The notes: generated by a model not told the origin, from the letters alone. A stretch of 64,000 nucleotides of DNA from Kamptonema formosum PCC 10802 (GCF_000332335.1 NZ_KB235948.1:6296217-6360216); one strand, 5' to 3'. Counted from the stretch's first letter, positions 54,180 through 63,429 are shown. A program made the numbers and translations.

Positions 54180-55102
54180 AGGATTCGTCTGTTTAGTAGA
54201 TGACACCCTCTAAAGCGTTAGCTCCCCTACAACAGGCACGCGCCTCTTTTTTAGGGGGCTGTCAGCAATACAATCATGCTGTAGCCTCCCGACTGTTTTT
54301 TGAGTCGTGGGATTAACCTGTACGAAGTATTTTTTGGGCTTCTACGGGTCACTAAATATTTAGAGAGTGGTGGACACGGCCTTCTATAAAAGGCATAGCT
54401 CTACGATAGAACAGCAAGTGTGACTCTGACAAGGGGTTTTTGGAAGTTTTTTGTAAACTTTTGTGTCGGGCGGGGGCCAGGGGGCGGCAAGGGAGCCGGC
54501 GGCCAGTTTGTAGTTCAGCCCAGCCCTGCCGGTGGCCAGTTTGTAGTTCAGCGCAGCCCTGCCGGCGGCCAGTTTGTAGTTCAGCGCAGCCCTGCCGGCG
54601 GCCAGTTTGTAGTTCAGCGCAGCCCTACAGGTGGCCAGTTTGCATCCTGGGTTTAGCCCGACCGGCAGCCCCAACTGCACCGGCACCGGCATTCGGGCGA
54701 TGCGGGCCCGCTTCCCCTGGGCCACCGGCATTCGGAACAGCCGAGCCAGAGGTTGGGCGAGGTCTGGAGCTGTCGCAGCAAATATTGATAGCAGATAATC
54801 GAACTAATTTTACAAGCCTTTTTCCGGTATTAAATTTAATTATTATTTTAGAAATGCTGCCTGCACTGCATATTTTGAAGCGAAGAAATATCAGCTAAAC
54901 TGGAAAACCACAGGAGCAAAGTTCGCCGGCACAAGGCATGGCAGCACATCCATTAATGGCGGCAGCAGCAGCAGAGAATCGAGTCCAATCCCCTTGACAG
55001 CCGGCAATCATGAAGTTCCTTGCCTGAGCTGAAACGCTATCCTATTAGAGATTGGACAAGACGGCCACCCATCTAAAATCTAAACTGGAAACTCTAAAAT
55101 CG
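54180..55102. other. Intergenic with a 33-base minisatellite
   Basis: More than 900 bases. Besides the minisatellite at 54495-54642 I see no gene; open frames through the array on both strands are caused by its 33-base period. Confidence 0.6.
54495..54642. repeat. 33-base tandem minisatellite, four full units plus a partial
   Basis: Units start at 54495, 54528, 54561 and 54594 with a partial fifth at 54627. Consensus start GCCGGCGGCCAGTTTGTAGT then TCAGCGCAGCCCT. Because 33 is divisible by three, every frame stays open through the array, giving misleading 11-residue repeat peptides. Confidence 0.9.
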
Positions 55103-56599
55103 ATGCTAGACACCCTAGACCTCAACCTCACCCTCGATAAAGAAACGTACAAAACCCAGATAGAGAACCTGATGCAGCAGCTGCGAACGCTGCAGAAGGC
55201 GTGCTGGGAGAAAAAATTGCCGATGATAGTGGTGCTGGAAGGCTGGGCGGCTGCCGGCAAGGGTTCCCTGGTCAAAAAGATGGTGGGATACATGGACCCG
55301 CGCGGGTTTGCTGTCCATCCGATTTGGCCGGCAAGCGCCGCTGAGCAGCAGTACCCTTTCCTGTGGCGGTTTTGGCAGAAACTGCCGCCGAATGGCAGCA
55401 TCGGTTTTTTCTACCACAGCTGGTACACCCGGGTGCTGGAAGACCGGCTCTTTGAGCGCTTGAATGCGGCGGAAGTGCCGGTGGCGATGCGCCAGATCAA
55501 CGCCTTTGAGCGCCAGCTGGCGGATGACGGGGCGGCAATCTCCAAGTTCTGGATTCACCTGAGCAAGAAGGAATTGAAAAGCCGGCTCAAAAAAGCCGCC
55601 AATGACGAGTTAGAAGCGTGGCGGGTGCGTGCAGAGGACTGGCAGCAAGCCAACCACTACCAGCGGTACGCCACTTTTGCCGAGGAAATGCTCACCGGCA
55701 CCAGCACCGGACCGGCACCCTGGACACTGGTGGAAGGGGACTGCCAGCGGTGGGCGCGGGTGAAAGTGCTGACCAAAATGGCCACCACCCTGCTGGAAGC
55801 CCTCGACCGGCGGCACGCCCTGCTCCCGCCGCCGGTTTTGCCGCCGCAAGAGCGTCTGGAACCCACGGAACCGGACTTACTGGGGCAAGTGGATCTCAGC
55901 CTCAGCCTGTCTAAAGACGAGTATAAAACGCAGTTGCGGGAAGAACAAGTGGAGCTGCGCAAACTCCAGCTGAGCATTCACAAACATCAGGTGCCGGTGC
56001 TGGTGCTATTTGAGGGTTGGGACGCCGCTGGCAAAGGGGGAGCGATCAAGCGCCTGACGGATGTGCTAGATCCGCGCAGCTATGTGGTTCAGCCATTCGC
56101 CGCCCCCAGCGACGAGGAAAAAGCCCGCCACTACCTGTGGCGGTTCTGGCGCAAGCTGCCCACTGCCGGCACGATCGCCATTTTTGACCGCACCTGGTAC
56201 GGGCGGGTGCTCGTCGAGCGCGTGGAAGGATTTGCGGCAGGAGCGGAGTGGCGCAGAGCTTACCAGGAAATCAACGAGTTTGAGGAGCAGTTAACCAGCG
56301 CCGGCTGCGTTTTGGTCAAGTTTTGGCTGCACATCAGCCCGGAGGAGCAGCTGCGGCGATTTGAGGAGCGCCAGAACAATCCTTTTAAGCAGCACAAGCT
56401 AACACCGGAAGACTGGCGGAATCGGGAAAAGTGGCCCCTGTATAATGTGGCGGTGAACCAGATGATTCAGCGCACCAGCACGCCGGCGGCTCCTTGGACA
56501 GTCGTGGCGGGGAATGACAAATACTACGCCCGCGTGAAAGTCATCAAAACGGTCACCGAGGCGATAGAGAGTCAGCTAAAACGCCGGCACAAGGGTTAG
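55103..56599 (+). CDS. pap: Two-domain polyphosphate kinase 2 (polyphosphate:AMP phosphotransferase-like)
   Basis: 498 residues from ATG 55103 (TTG 55052 also open). Two PPK2 domains are fused. Domain 1 has Walker A LEGWAAAGKGSLVKK at about 45 but, where PPK2s carry the catalytic Asp in FDRTWYGR, it reads FYHSWYTR. Domain 2 keeps both: FEGWDAAGKGGAIKR and AIFDRTWYGRVLVE. So the C-terminal domain should be active and the N-terminal one may be structural, as in described class II two-domain PPK2s. The enzyme uses polyphosphate to phosphorylate a nucleotide, probably AMP to ADP, helping energy balance. Confidence 0.9.
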   Translation: MLDTLDLNLTLDKETYKTQIENLMQQLRTLQKACWEKKLPMIVVLEGWAAAGKGSLVKKMVGYMDPRGFAVHPIWPASAAEQQYPFLWRFWQKLPPNGSIGFFYHSWYTRVLEDRLFERLNAAEVPVAMRQINAFERQLADDGAAISKFWIHLSKKELKSRLKKAANDELEAWRVRAEDWQQANHYQRYATFAEEMLTGTSTGPAPWTLVEGDCQRWARVKVLTKMATTLLEALDRRHALLPPPVLPPQERLEPTEPDLLGQVDLSLSLSKDEYKTQLREEQVELRKLQLSIHKHQVPVLVLFEGWDAAGKGGAIKRLTDVLDPRSYVVQPFAAPSDEEKARHYLWRFWRKLPTAGTIAIFDRTWYGRVLVERVEGFAAGAEWRRAYQEINEFEEQLTSAGCVLVKFWLHISPEEQLRRFEERQNNPFKQHKLTPEDWRNREKWPLYNVAVNQMIQRTSTPAAPWTVVAGNDKYYARVKVIKTVTEAIESQLKRRHKG

Positions 56600-56625
56600 G
56601 TGTTAGGGGGATCGTCGCATTGGGG

Positions 56626-56792
56626 ATCGTCGCATCATCGCATCATCGCATCATCGCATCATCGCATTGGGTGTTGCTGATTTCTCGCGCAGGCGCTTTG
56701 CGACGTGCGCTTTGAGCTTCTGCCTAAATCTTCCCCATGCGCCATGCGCCATGCGCCATGCGCCATGCGCCATGCCCCATGCCCCATGCCCA
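56626..56792. repeat. Simple repeats: ATCGCATC octamers and CCATGCG heptamers
   Basis: A GCATCATC run (56626-56667), then ordinary sequence, then about eight CCATGCG/CCATGCC units (56733-56792), ending four bases before the pentapeptide gene's stop. Confidence 0.85.
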
Positions 56793-56795
56793 ATC

Positions 56796-57704
56796 TTAAA
56801 AACACATCAGCGTTTCTTTGGTATGCTTGTGAGTCCAAGCGGTCATGCCGGTGGCGATTAAGCAGAGGTAGCGGCGAGCTTCTTCTGTCAGGGTGACGCC
56901 GGTGAAGTCTGCTCCCTCGATTTTGACTCCGAGCAAGTGCGCCTCACTGAGATCGGCACCGCTCAAATCTGCTTTGCTGAGATTTGCCCAACTCAGGTTA
57001 GCTTTACTGAGAAACGCCTTAGTCAGGTCAGATCCCGTCAGGTTCGCCCCAGTCAAGCTGCCGCCGCGGATCTTAGCCGCCTTGAAATTGGCAGCCATCA
57101 GGCTGGCATCTTGCAGGTTGACGCCGCTGAGTTTGGCGTTGCTGAGGTCAACACCGTTGAGATCGACCCCATTGAGGTCAATCCCGTTCAAAAAAGCGGC
57201 ACTTAGGTTGACACCATTTAAGAAAGCTCCATCCAAGGTAGCCCCACTGAGTCTGGCACCGGCCAGATTGGCCCAGTTGAGATTGGCTCGGCTGAGGTTG
57301 GCACCGCGCAGGTTGATGTCGGTGAGATTAGCCCCACATAAATTGACGCGCTTGAGGTTAGCACCTCGCAGGTTCGCGCCGGTGAGGGTAGCACCGCTGA
57401 GCTTGGCTTTTGAGAGGTCTGCTTTTACCAAGAAAGCGCCGGTGAGGTTAGCTTTGGTTAGGTCGGCATCTGCGAGACTGCCTTCGCTCATTTTCACAAA
57501 ACTCAGATCCGCCCAGTTGAGGAAGGCATCACTCAGGTCTGACTTGGTGAGGAAAGCCCGAGTGAGATTGGCTCCCATGAGGTTCGCACCGGCAAGGTTG
57601 ACCTCGATCAGGGTGACACCACTCAGGTCGGCTCCTTGCAAGTCCGCACCGGCAAAGTTTCTCTCTCCTTGGTTGTACAGCCTCAGCAGATGACTAACTT
57701 CCAT
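56796..57704 (-). CDS. Pentapeptide-repeat protein
   Basis: 302 residues from ATG 57704, supported by TTGGAG eight bases upstream; an upstream frame to 57770 lacks repeats. After a short helical start (MEVSHLLRLYNQGERNFAGA) come about 45 consecutive A(D/N)LXX pentapeptides (ADLQGADLSGVTLIEVNLAG), which fold as a right-handed quadrilateral beta helix, then a C-terminal helix (TLTEEARRYLCLIATGMTAW). Cytoplasmic; no fused domain. Functions in this class range from scaffolding to gyrase protection; none can be assigned. Confidence 0.92.
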   Translation of the reverse strand: MEVSHLLRLYNQGERNFAGADLQGADLSGVTLIEVNLAGANLMGANLTRAFLTKSDLSDAFLNWADLSFVKMSEGSLADADLTKANLTGAFLVKADLSKAKLSGATLTGANLRGANLKRVNLCGANLTDINLRGANLSRANLNWANLAGARLSGATLDGAFLNGVNLSAAFLNGIDLNGVDLNGVDLSNAKLSGVNLQDASLMAANFKAAKIRGGSLTGANLTGSDLTKAFLSKANLSWANLSKADLSGADLSEAHLLGVKIEGADFTGVTLTEEARRYLCLIATGMTAWTHKHTKETLMCF

Positions 57705-58276
57705 ATCGTGAACTCCAATTGCGACCGTTTTGGGTTTGGGCAGTGCAAGGACAGGGCTAAAATTTGGCAATTTCAGGTCAGCAAGGGGGTCTTGGGGGTT
57801 GCCCTACAATTAAGATGCCCAGGCGATGGACGCGATTATCAATGTTTCAATCCCGTTGCCGGGATTCAGCGGGCAAAAAATATTCTTCTCCAGCCCCCTG
57901 CTGAAATCATTATCGCATTCCGAACCCGCAGCGCCAGCAGGCATCGGGATGCTGCTGTGCGCTCTCACCCACCTATTGCTCCTGGAGGAGTTTGCGGTTG
58001 TGGGGGGCACCGCTGTTTTTTAGAACTTGCAATAAGCGCGTGAATTTTGGCACATTGTTTTAGTTGCTGCATCAGCGGTGGGGAGCTGAGACGATTGGGT
58101 AATATTGCAAAATAGTAGCAAACGGGACTGAGAGCCTGCTTGCGCCTGATTAGGATATTACCGTGACCGGCTTTTCTGGGATTTTAAGAAACAAGTATAT
58201 TTGTAAAGAAATTTTGTCGGGTCGGGACTGGAGGAGGATAGAGTCTGCCCACAAGTGGTAGGGAGAGAGTGCGCCA
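57705..58276. other. Intergenic between divergent genes
   Basis: About 570 bases with no repeat family and no convincing gene; promoters for both neighbours must lie here. GGGAGAGAG at 58260 serves the downstream gene. Confidence 0.45.
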
Positions 58277-59398
58277 ATGTTTCCACTGCAAGCCCAAGTT
58301 CTGCTTTGGCTGCTGATTGCCTTCCTGCTTTGGTATCTGCTGTGGCAGGCAGCGCCCAGAGACTCGGCGTTCTGGTTCGTCCGCGTGATAGTGGCGCTCA
58401 CCCTGATTGCAGCGTTTTTCTCCCCAGCCGATCCATTCAGTCAATTTGCGTGGGGCCTGCTGTCCTTACCGCTGAAGCCGCTGGGTCTGCCGGCAGTGCT
58501 GCTCATCGTGGCCAGCCGGCAATATCTGTGGGTGAAAAGCTTGCCGCAAACACGAAAGGTTATCGTCCGAACAGTTAAGTCCGAGGAGGAGAAACCGGGA
58601 AAGGTTCTTGTCCGAACAGTTAAGTCCAGGGAAGAGAAATCGGGAAAGGAGATCGTCAAAACAGTTAAGTCCGAGCAAGTCTGGGCAGCACTGCTGATTT
58701 TGCTGGTTTTCAGCAACCCTTGGATAGCGCTGCAGCTAGAGGGGACAGTCAGCTGGCTAGGGCTGGACAGGTCAGCGATTTGTCCAGAAGATGGCGGCGA
58801 GCCCAAACCAACTCAAAAGGCAGGCGCGATTGTGGTGTTGGGGCGGACAGTCACTCAGCCTGGACTGCGCTACGGGACTCAAATGCAGGTGACAGATACC
58901 AGCGAGCGCATCCTGGCGGCTTTTGAGCAGTACCGGCAGCAGCGAGAGTTGGGCAATCGCCCCCGGGTGATTGTCAGCGCCGGCATGGGGTCAGTGGGTG
59001 GGGCGCGGCGCACAGAGACAGACACTACGCTCCGCCTGCTGCAAAAACTGGGGGTGAAGGACGTCCGCTTTGATGACAGCAGCTTAGATATTTATAGCAG
59101 TGCCCTAGAGGTTAAAAAAATCTTGACCCAGGAGGCACCCGACCCGAAACAGCCGATAATTTTGGTGGCTTCTGCCCTGGATCTAGGTCGGGCCAAACTG
59201 ACCTTTCAAAGGCTGGGCCTGGAGGTGATTCCTAGCGCCCTCGACTTGTACGAGCGACTTTGCCAGCCCTCCCAGCACCGCGTGCTGTTTGCAGACTTTG
59301 TTCCCAGCGCCCAAGCCCTGATGCGCAGCGAGCGCTCTATTAATGAATTCTTCACCTTAATTTATTATTTTTTGCGAGGCTGGCTGTGGGTGCCCTAG
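58277..59398 (+). CDS. DUF218 (YdcF/ElyC-like) membrane protein
   Basis: 373 residues. Two or three N-terminal membrane spans (VLLWLLIAFLLWYLLWQ; VIVALTLIAAFFSPAD; LGLPAVLLIVAS), a charged linker, a fourth span (WAALLILLVFSNPWIAL), then a DUF218 domain: AGAIVVLGRTV, RVIVSAGMGSVGGARRTETD and ILVASALDLGRAKLTFQRLG. DUF218 proteins such as ElyC and SanA act in envelope glycan or peptidoglycan maintenance. The linker contains three 15-residue repeats (VRTVKSEEEKPGK type, 45-base DNA units at 58555). GGGAGAGAG precedes the start by a good distance. Confidence 0.85.
   Translation: MFPLQAQVLLWLLIAFLLWYLLWQAAPRDSAFWFVRVIVALTLIAAFFSPADPFSQFAWGLLSLPLKPLGLPAVLLIVASRQYLWVKSLPQTRKVIVRTVKSEEEKPGKVLVRTVKSREEKSGKEIVKTVKSEQVWAALLILLVFSNPWIALQLEGTVSWLGLDRSAICPEDGGEPKPTQKAGAIVVLGRTVTQPGLRYGTQMQVTDTSERILAAFEQYRQQRELGNRPRVIVSAGMGSVGGARRTETDTTLRLLQKLGVKDVRFDDSSLDIYSSALEVKKILTQEAPDPKQPIILVASALDLGRAKLTFQRLGLEVIPSALDLYERLCQPSQHRVLFADFVPSAQALMRSERSINEFFTLIYYFLRGWLWVP
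58555..58678 (+). repeat. 45-base in-frame coding repeat, about three units
   Basis: Units start at 58555, 58600 and 58645. Each encodes a V(R/K)TVKS(E/R)EEK-like stretch in the linker of the DUF218 protein. Recent expansion is likely because the DNA units are still similar. Confidence 0.8.
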
Positions 59399-59717
59399 CA
59401 GTGGCGCGAGCGCTGTCGCTCACCCCTTAAATTTCTTGCCGAAACCCGCCCCGCCGGCACGAAAGGATGGAAGATTTGCGCCGAAAAATGTTAAGTTCGT
59501 GCCAGTCTTGGCCGCACTGCTGAGGTAAGCTGATTGCCCGCACCGGCAGCGCTGAAAGTCTAACAGGAGCAAAGCGATGTATAATAGCACAAAATATGCA
59601 ATTTGTCAAGTGCGGGCGAGTGCCGGCCACCGGCAGCTCAAACCGAGTCACTGCAGCGCAATGTTAGTTCCGCTCGTCAACCAGCCCCATTCCCACTAGA
59701 AAACTCCAAAGATCGCC
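59399..59717. other. Intergenic between the two related membrane genes
   Basis: About 320 bases without recognised repeats. A small AT-rich patch near 59580 may hold the promoter of the next gene. Confidence 0.4.
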
Positions 59718-60269
59718 ATGTTAGAAGCCTTAATTAGCTTAATCATTTTGCTGTGGCTCGGCTCTTTTCTCGTGCCGGTGATTAAGAACTTATTTCAAAA
59801 AGACTATGGAAGCTATCTGGGGGCGGCGATTGCTCTGCTTATTGTCGTCTTTTTCGTATTAAGACTGCCCAGCTACAGCACCTGCACTATACTAACAACT
59901 CTGTGGGTCATCCTCACCTTCCCGCTTAGACCGCTGGGCCTGGTGCTGGTGATTTTGCTGCAAGCTTTGAAGGAAGGGATGAGAAAGCTAGAGGACGATA
60001 AGGAAGGGAAGAAAGCCCAGGACTCCAGGAAAAAGCTCACAGAGCGGGTGATGGTGGCGCTGGTATTTTTATTGCTCTCTAGCGTGCCGGTGTCGGCGGA
60101 CTGGCTCGCAGACAGATTGGGGCAAGAGTCGCCGATACGCACAGGACTGGGGTTTGTAGATTATCTGCCCAGGATTGAGGGACTCAGCGCCACAACTAGC
60201 GTCCTGGAAAAGGCTCTGCCAGTTCTTTACAATCCGATTAACGTTTGTCCGCCCCCACCGGGATTGTGA
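59718..60269 (+). CDS. Membrane protein related to the DUF218 protein's N-terminal module
   Basis: 183 residues with four hydrophobic segments (LISLIILLWLGSFLVPV; LGAAIALLIVVFFVL; LTTLWVILTFPLRPLGLVLV; ERVMVALVFLLLSSVPVSA). The segment FPLRPLGLVLVILLQ corresponds to LPLKPLGLPAVLLIV in the preceding gene, followed in both by a charged linker and a last span. The DUF218 domain is absent; instead there is a 60-residue tail ending CPPPPGL. It looks like a duplicated and truncated form of the neighbour that could pair with it in the membrane. Function unknown. Confidence 0.65.
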   Translation: MLEALISLIILLWLGSFLVPVIKNLFQKDYGSYLGAAIALLIVVFFVLRLPSYSTCTILTTLWVILTFPLRPLGLVLVILLQALKEGMRKLEDDKEGKKAQDSRKKLTERVMVALVFLLLSSVPVSADWLADRLGQESPIRTGLGFVDYLPRIEGLSATTSVLEKALPVLYNPINVCPPPPGL

Positions 60270-60450
60270 TTCAGTGTTACATTCGGAAGTGGGCGCTGTT
60301 TCTGTTACCCGCACTGGGGAGGTTGGGACAGCTACCCATCCAAGATGGGACACCCATTGGGGAACTTGAAATCGGGGTTGTTTGAGAAACCCGGTTTCCC
60401 CTCACCCCCTGATGACGCCCGCAGACGCTTTAAACCTTTCACCCCGACTC

Positions 60451-62211
60451 ATGGCTCGCTCTCGACTGCAAAAACTGGCTGCTTACCTGCGCCCCCACTG
60501 GCGTCAGGCGCTCTCGGGCATCCTCGCCCTGCTGATTGTCAATGGGTTGGGGGTCTACATTCCCCTGCGGATTCGCAACAGCATTGACAGACTCAGGCTG
60601 GCGGCAGAAGGCCCAGTCCCCTCTCTAGAATCGGTTTGGCCCTATGTGCTGCTAATCTTCGTCTTAGCAACGCTGATGTGGGCAATCCGGGTGGCGTCGC
60701 GCCTGTTGCTGTTTGGGGTGGGGCGTCAGGTGGAATTTGACCTGAAACAGCGGATTTTTGAGCATGTGCTCACCCTGGAACCGTCTTACTTTGCCAGCAA
60801 CCCGACGGGGGATTTGATTAACCGCGCCACCTCGGATGTGGATAATATCCGCCGGCTGCTGGGGTTTGCGGTGCTGAGTCTGGCAAATACGGTGTTTGCT
60901 TACGGACTGACGCTGCCGGTGATGATGGCGATTAACCTGCGGCTGAGTTTGCTGGCTATCTCTGTCTATCCTGTGATGCTGGTACTGGTCCAGCTCTTTG
61001 CCAACCGCTTGCGCAACCTACAGCAGACTGTGCAAGAAGAACTCTCGGATTTGAGCGATCTTATCCAAGAGGATATGAGCGGTATCTCGCTAATTAAAAT
61101 CTACGCCCAAGAAGAAAATGAGCGCCGCGCTTTCCGCGAGCATAACGACCGGCTGCTTTCCGCGACACTGAAGCTGGCGAAAACTCGCACGCAGCTGTTT
61201 CCGATTCTTTCGGGTTTGGCGAGTTTGAGTTTGCTGGTATTGCTAGCATTCGGTTCCGGCGCGATTGTGGCAAAGGAAATTACGGTTGGGGATTTTATCG
61301 CTCTGATTCTCTATGTGGAACGTTTGGTTTTCCCAACAGCGCTGCTCGGTTTTACGATTACTGCCTACCAGCGTGGGGAAGTGAGTATTGACCGTGTAGA
61401 GGCGATTTTGACAGAAAAGCCGAAAATTCAGGACGAGCCGGCGGCGGTTTCCCTGCCGGTGCCGGTGTTGGGTTCTGTCAGGGCGCGCAATCTCAGTTAC
61501 ACTTATCCGGGAGCGTCCGCACCGGCACTGAGAAATGTCAGTTTTGAGATTGCTGGCGGCGAAACGGTAGCCATTGTGGGACCGGTGGGCGCGGGCAAAT
61601 CGACTCTGGCGAATGCGCTCCCCCGCTTGCTGGATATTGCCAGAGGGCACCTGTTTTTGGATGGCTGCGACATTACTGAACTGCGATTGCGCGACTTGCG
61701 GGGGGCGATCGCTTATGTGCCGCAAGACAGTTTCCTGTTCAGCACTACGATTGAAAATAATATCCGCTACGGGAATCCCCAAGCTGAGCGGGATCGGGTG
61801 GGAGAAGCTGCGAAACAAGCGCAGATTGAGGGAGAAATTCTCAATTTTCCGCAGCAGTATGAGACAATTGTGGGAGAGCGGGGGATTACTCTATCTGGCG
61901 GACAGCGGCAGCGCAGCGCTCTGGCTCGCGCAATGCTTGTGGATGCGCCGGTGCTGATTCTGGATGATGCGCTTTCTAGTGTTGACAATCAAACGGCGAC
62001 GGCTATTTTGAAGAATCTCTCCGCCGGCACAATGCGGAAGACGGTAATTTTTATCTCGCACCAGATGTCTGCGGCGGCGACGGCTGACCGGATTTTTGTG
62101 ATGGATGCCGGTGAGATTGTGCAAACCGGCACTCACGCGGAGCTGATGCAGCAAGCCGGTCTGTACCGCACGCTTTGGGACCAGCAAAGGTTGGAGGAGT
62201 TGCTGCGCTAG
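60451..62211 (+). CDS. ABC exporter, fused permease and ATPase
   Basis: 586 residues from ATG 60451; ATG 60412 is in frame but directly follows a family B half-core and is less likely. Six membrane helices (GILALLIVNGLGVYIPL onward), the coupling region NPTGDLINRATSDVDNI, then an ATPase domain with GPVGAGKSTLAN, LSGGQRQRSALARAM and LILDDALSSVD plus ISHQMSA. Half-transporters of this build work as dimers and export lipids, peptides or drugs. The substrate cannot be inferred. Unlike the exporter at 2531, it has no C-terminal extension. Confidence 0.92.
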   Translation: MARSRLQKLAAYLRPHWRQALSGILALLIVNGLGVYIPLRIRNSIDRLRLAAEGPVPSLESVWPYVLLIFVLATLMWAIRVASRLLLFGVGRQVEFDLKQRIFEHVLTLEPSYFASNPTGDLINRATSDVDNIRRLLGFAVLSLANTVFAYGLTLPVMMAINLRLSLLAISVYPVMLVLVQLFANRLRNLQQTVQEELSDLSDLIQEDMSGISLIKIYAQEENERRAFREHNDRLLSATLKLAKTRTQLFPILSGLASLSLLVLLAFGSGAIVAKEITVGDFIALILYVERLVFPTALLGFTITAYQRGEVSIDRVEAILTEKPKIQDEPAAVSLPVPVLGSVRARNLSYTYPGASAPALRNVSFEIAGGETVAIVGPVGAGKSTLANALPRLLDIARGHLFLDGCDITELRLRDLRGAIAYVPQDSFLFSTTIENNIRYGNPQAERDRVGEAAKQAQIEGEILNFPQQYETIVGERGITLSGGQRQRSALARAMLVDAPVLILDDALSSVDNQTATAILKNLSAGTMRKTVIFISHQMSAAATADRIFVMDAGEIVQTGTHAELMQQAGLYRTLWDQQRLEELLR

Positions 62212-62252
62212 ATGGGGGAGAAAGAAGCCAGAAGGATAACTTGTTTACTCAT

Positions 62253-62460
62253 GTTCGTAGTTGGGCTTCAGCCCAAAAGTTCGTAGTTGGGCTTCAGCCC
62301 AAAAGTTCGTAGTTGGGCTTTAGCCCAAAGTTCGTAGTTGGGCTTTAGCCCAAAAGTTCGTAGTTGGGCTTTAGCTCAAAAGTTCGTAGTTGGGCTTTAG
62401 CCCAAAAGTTCGTAGTTGGGCTTTAGCCCAAAAGTTCGTAGTTGGGCTTGAGCCCAAAGT
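62253..62460. repeat. 26-base tandem hairpin array, eight units
   Basis: Eight copies of a 25-26 base unit: GTTCGTAG followed by TTGGGCTTTAGCCCAA, itself a perfect inverted repeat apart from a two-base centre. Two copies read TTCAGCCC and one TTGAGCCC, preserving pairing in part. It sits between the exporter stop and the hupE riboswitch. Confidence 0.9.
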
Positions 62461-62509
62461 TTGTAAAAAGTGTGTAGTTAGCCCGCAGCAAATAGTGCTA
62501 CAATTGTCA

Positions 62510-62640
62510 AACTCCAGCCGGTTCTGGTGGGGAGCAGCCACCAGAGGTAACGGGGAAAGTTCGGTGTGAGACCGGCACTGTCCCGCAACTGTAATCTGGC
62601 CACTGTAAGTGGCCATTAAGTCAGAACACCCACCGGCAGT
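62510..62640 (+). promoter_or_regulatory. Cobalamin (adenosylcobalamin) riboswitch
   Basis: The conserved core is clear: GGGGAAAGTTCGGTGTGAGA, then CCGGCACTGTCCCGCAACTG, the variable hairpin GGCCACTGTAAGTGGCC (62598-62614) and the B12-box-like end AAGTCAGAACACCCACCGGC. It ends 27 bases before the hupE start, so ligand binding probably hides the ribosome site. It represses uptake of cobalt when cobalamin is plentiful. Confidence 0.93.
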
Positions 62641-62667
62641 TGTATTGCATAAATCTGCGAGGTACAG

Positions 62668-63333
62668 ATGGATTTGGGAAAGGTTTCACAAGTTGGGAAA
62701 AATGTCAAGGGTGCTGGCATTGTGGCGGCAATATCGGCGCTGGGAGTGCTGAGCGCCGGCGCACCGGCACTGGCGCACCACATGATGGGAGGCAAAACGC
62801 CCTCGAATTTTTTTGAGGGGTTTATGTCAGGATTGGCGCATCCGATTATTGGGGTTGACCATTTTGCTTTTGTGGTGGCAATTGGGTTAATTGCTGCTGG
62901 GCGATCCGGTGGGGTGTTTATCCCGGCGGTTTTTGTGGTGGCGGCGATGGTTGGCACCGGCATTCACTTGCTGAGCGTGAATATGCCGGCGGTTGAGATT
63001 GCGATCGCTCTGTCGGTGATTGCGGGGGGTTTGCTGCTGGTATTGAAGCCGCAACCGGCAATTCAGACGCCGGTTTTAGCGCTTTTGGCGGCACCGGCTG
63101 GGCTGTTTCACGGGTACGCCTACGGTGAGTCGATTGTGGGGGCGGAAATGACGCCGCTGGTGGCTTACCTGGCAGGTTTTACGGCAATTCAGTTTGGGAT
63201 TGCGCTCTTGGCGCTCAATGCCGGCAATTTGCTCAAGAGTAAAGGGGTTCAGCCGGAATTGCTGAAGCGATTTGCCGGTGGGGCAATTTGTGTGATTGGC
63301 GGCGTTTTCTTGTCGCTGTCGGTGGCGGGATAG
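62668..63333 (+). CDS. hupE: HupE/UreJ-family metal transporter, probably cobalt
   Basis: 221 residues. A signal-like N-terminus (SALGVLSAGAPALAHHMMGG) ends in a His-rich start, followed by six hydrophobic segments. The family metal motif HPIIGVDHFAFVVAIG is present, with GLFHGYAYGES the second conserved motif. HupE/UreJ proteins carry nickel or cobalt across the inner membrane. The cobalamin riboswitch directly upstream points to cobalt. A perfect hairpin follows the stop. Confidence 0.93.
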   Translation: MDLGKVSQVGKNVKGAGIVAAISALGVLSAGAPALAHHMMGGKTPSNFFEGFMSGLAHPIIGVDHFAFVVAIGLIAAGRSGGVFIPAVFVVAAMVGTGIHLLSVNMPAVEIAIALSVIAGGLLLVLKPQPAIQTPVLALLAAPAGLFHGYAYGESIVGAEMTPLVAYLAGFTAIQFGIALLALNAGNLLKSKGVQPELLKRFAGGAICVIGGVFLSLSVAG

Positions 63334-63348
63334 AAGCCGGCACTCCAA

Positions 63349-63374
63349 CCCCCTCCCCGCCGGTGGGGAGGGGG
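63349..63374 (+). terminator. Family D hairpin after hupE
   Basis: CCCCCTCCCC, loop GCCGGT, GGGGAGGGGG: a perfect ten-base stem 16 bases after the stop. No T run, so factor-dependent or simply a repeat; still the best terminator candidate for hupE. Confidence 0.5.
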
Positions 63375-63429
63375 AGTAAGATGAGGCGCACCGGCATCTC
63401 TCGTTCCCAGATAGAGCCTGGGAACGAGG

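Noticed and set aside
54384..54731. Open frames on both strands through the 33-base repeats
   Set aside because: The 33-base period keeps every frame open, so the repeat peptides are artefacts.
62253..62460. Possible CRISPR array in the 26-base hairpin repeats
   Set aside because: Units are contiguous with no unique spacers between them.
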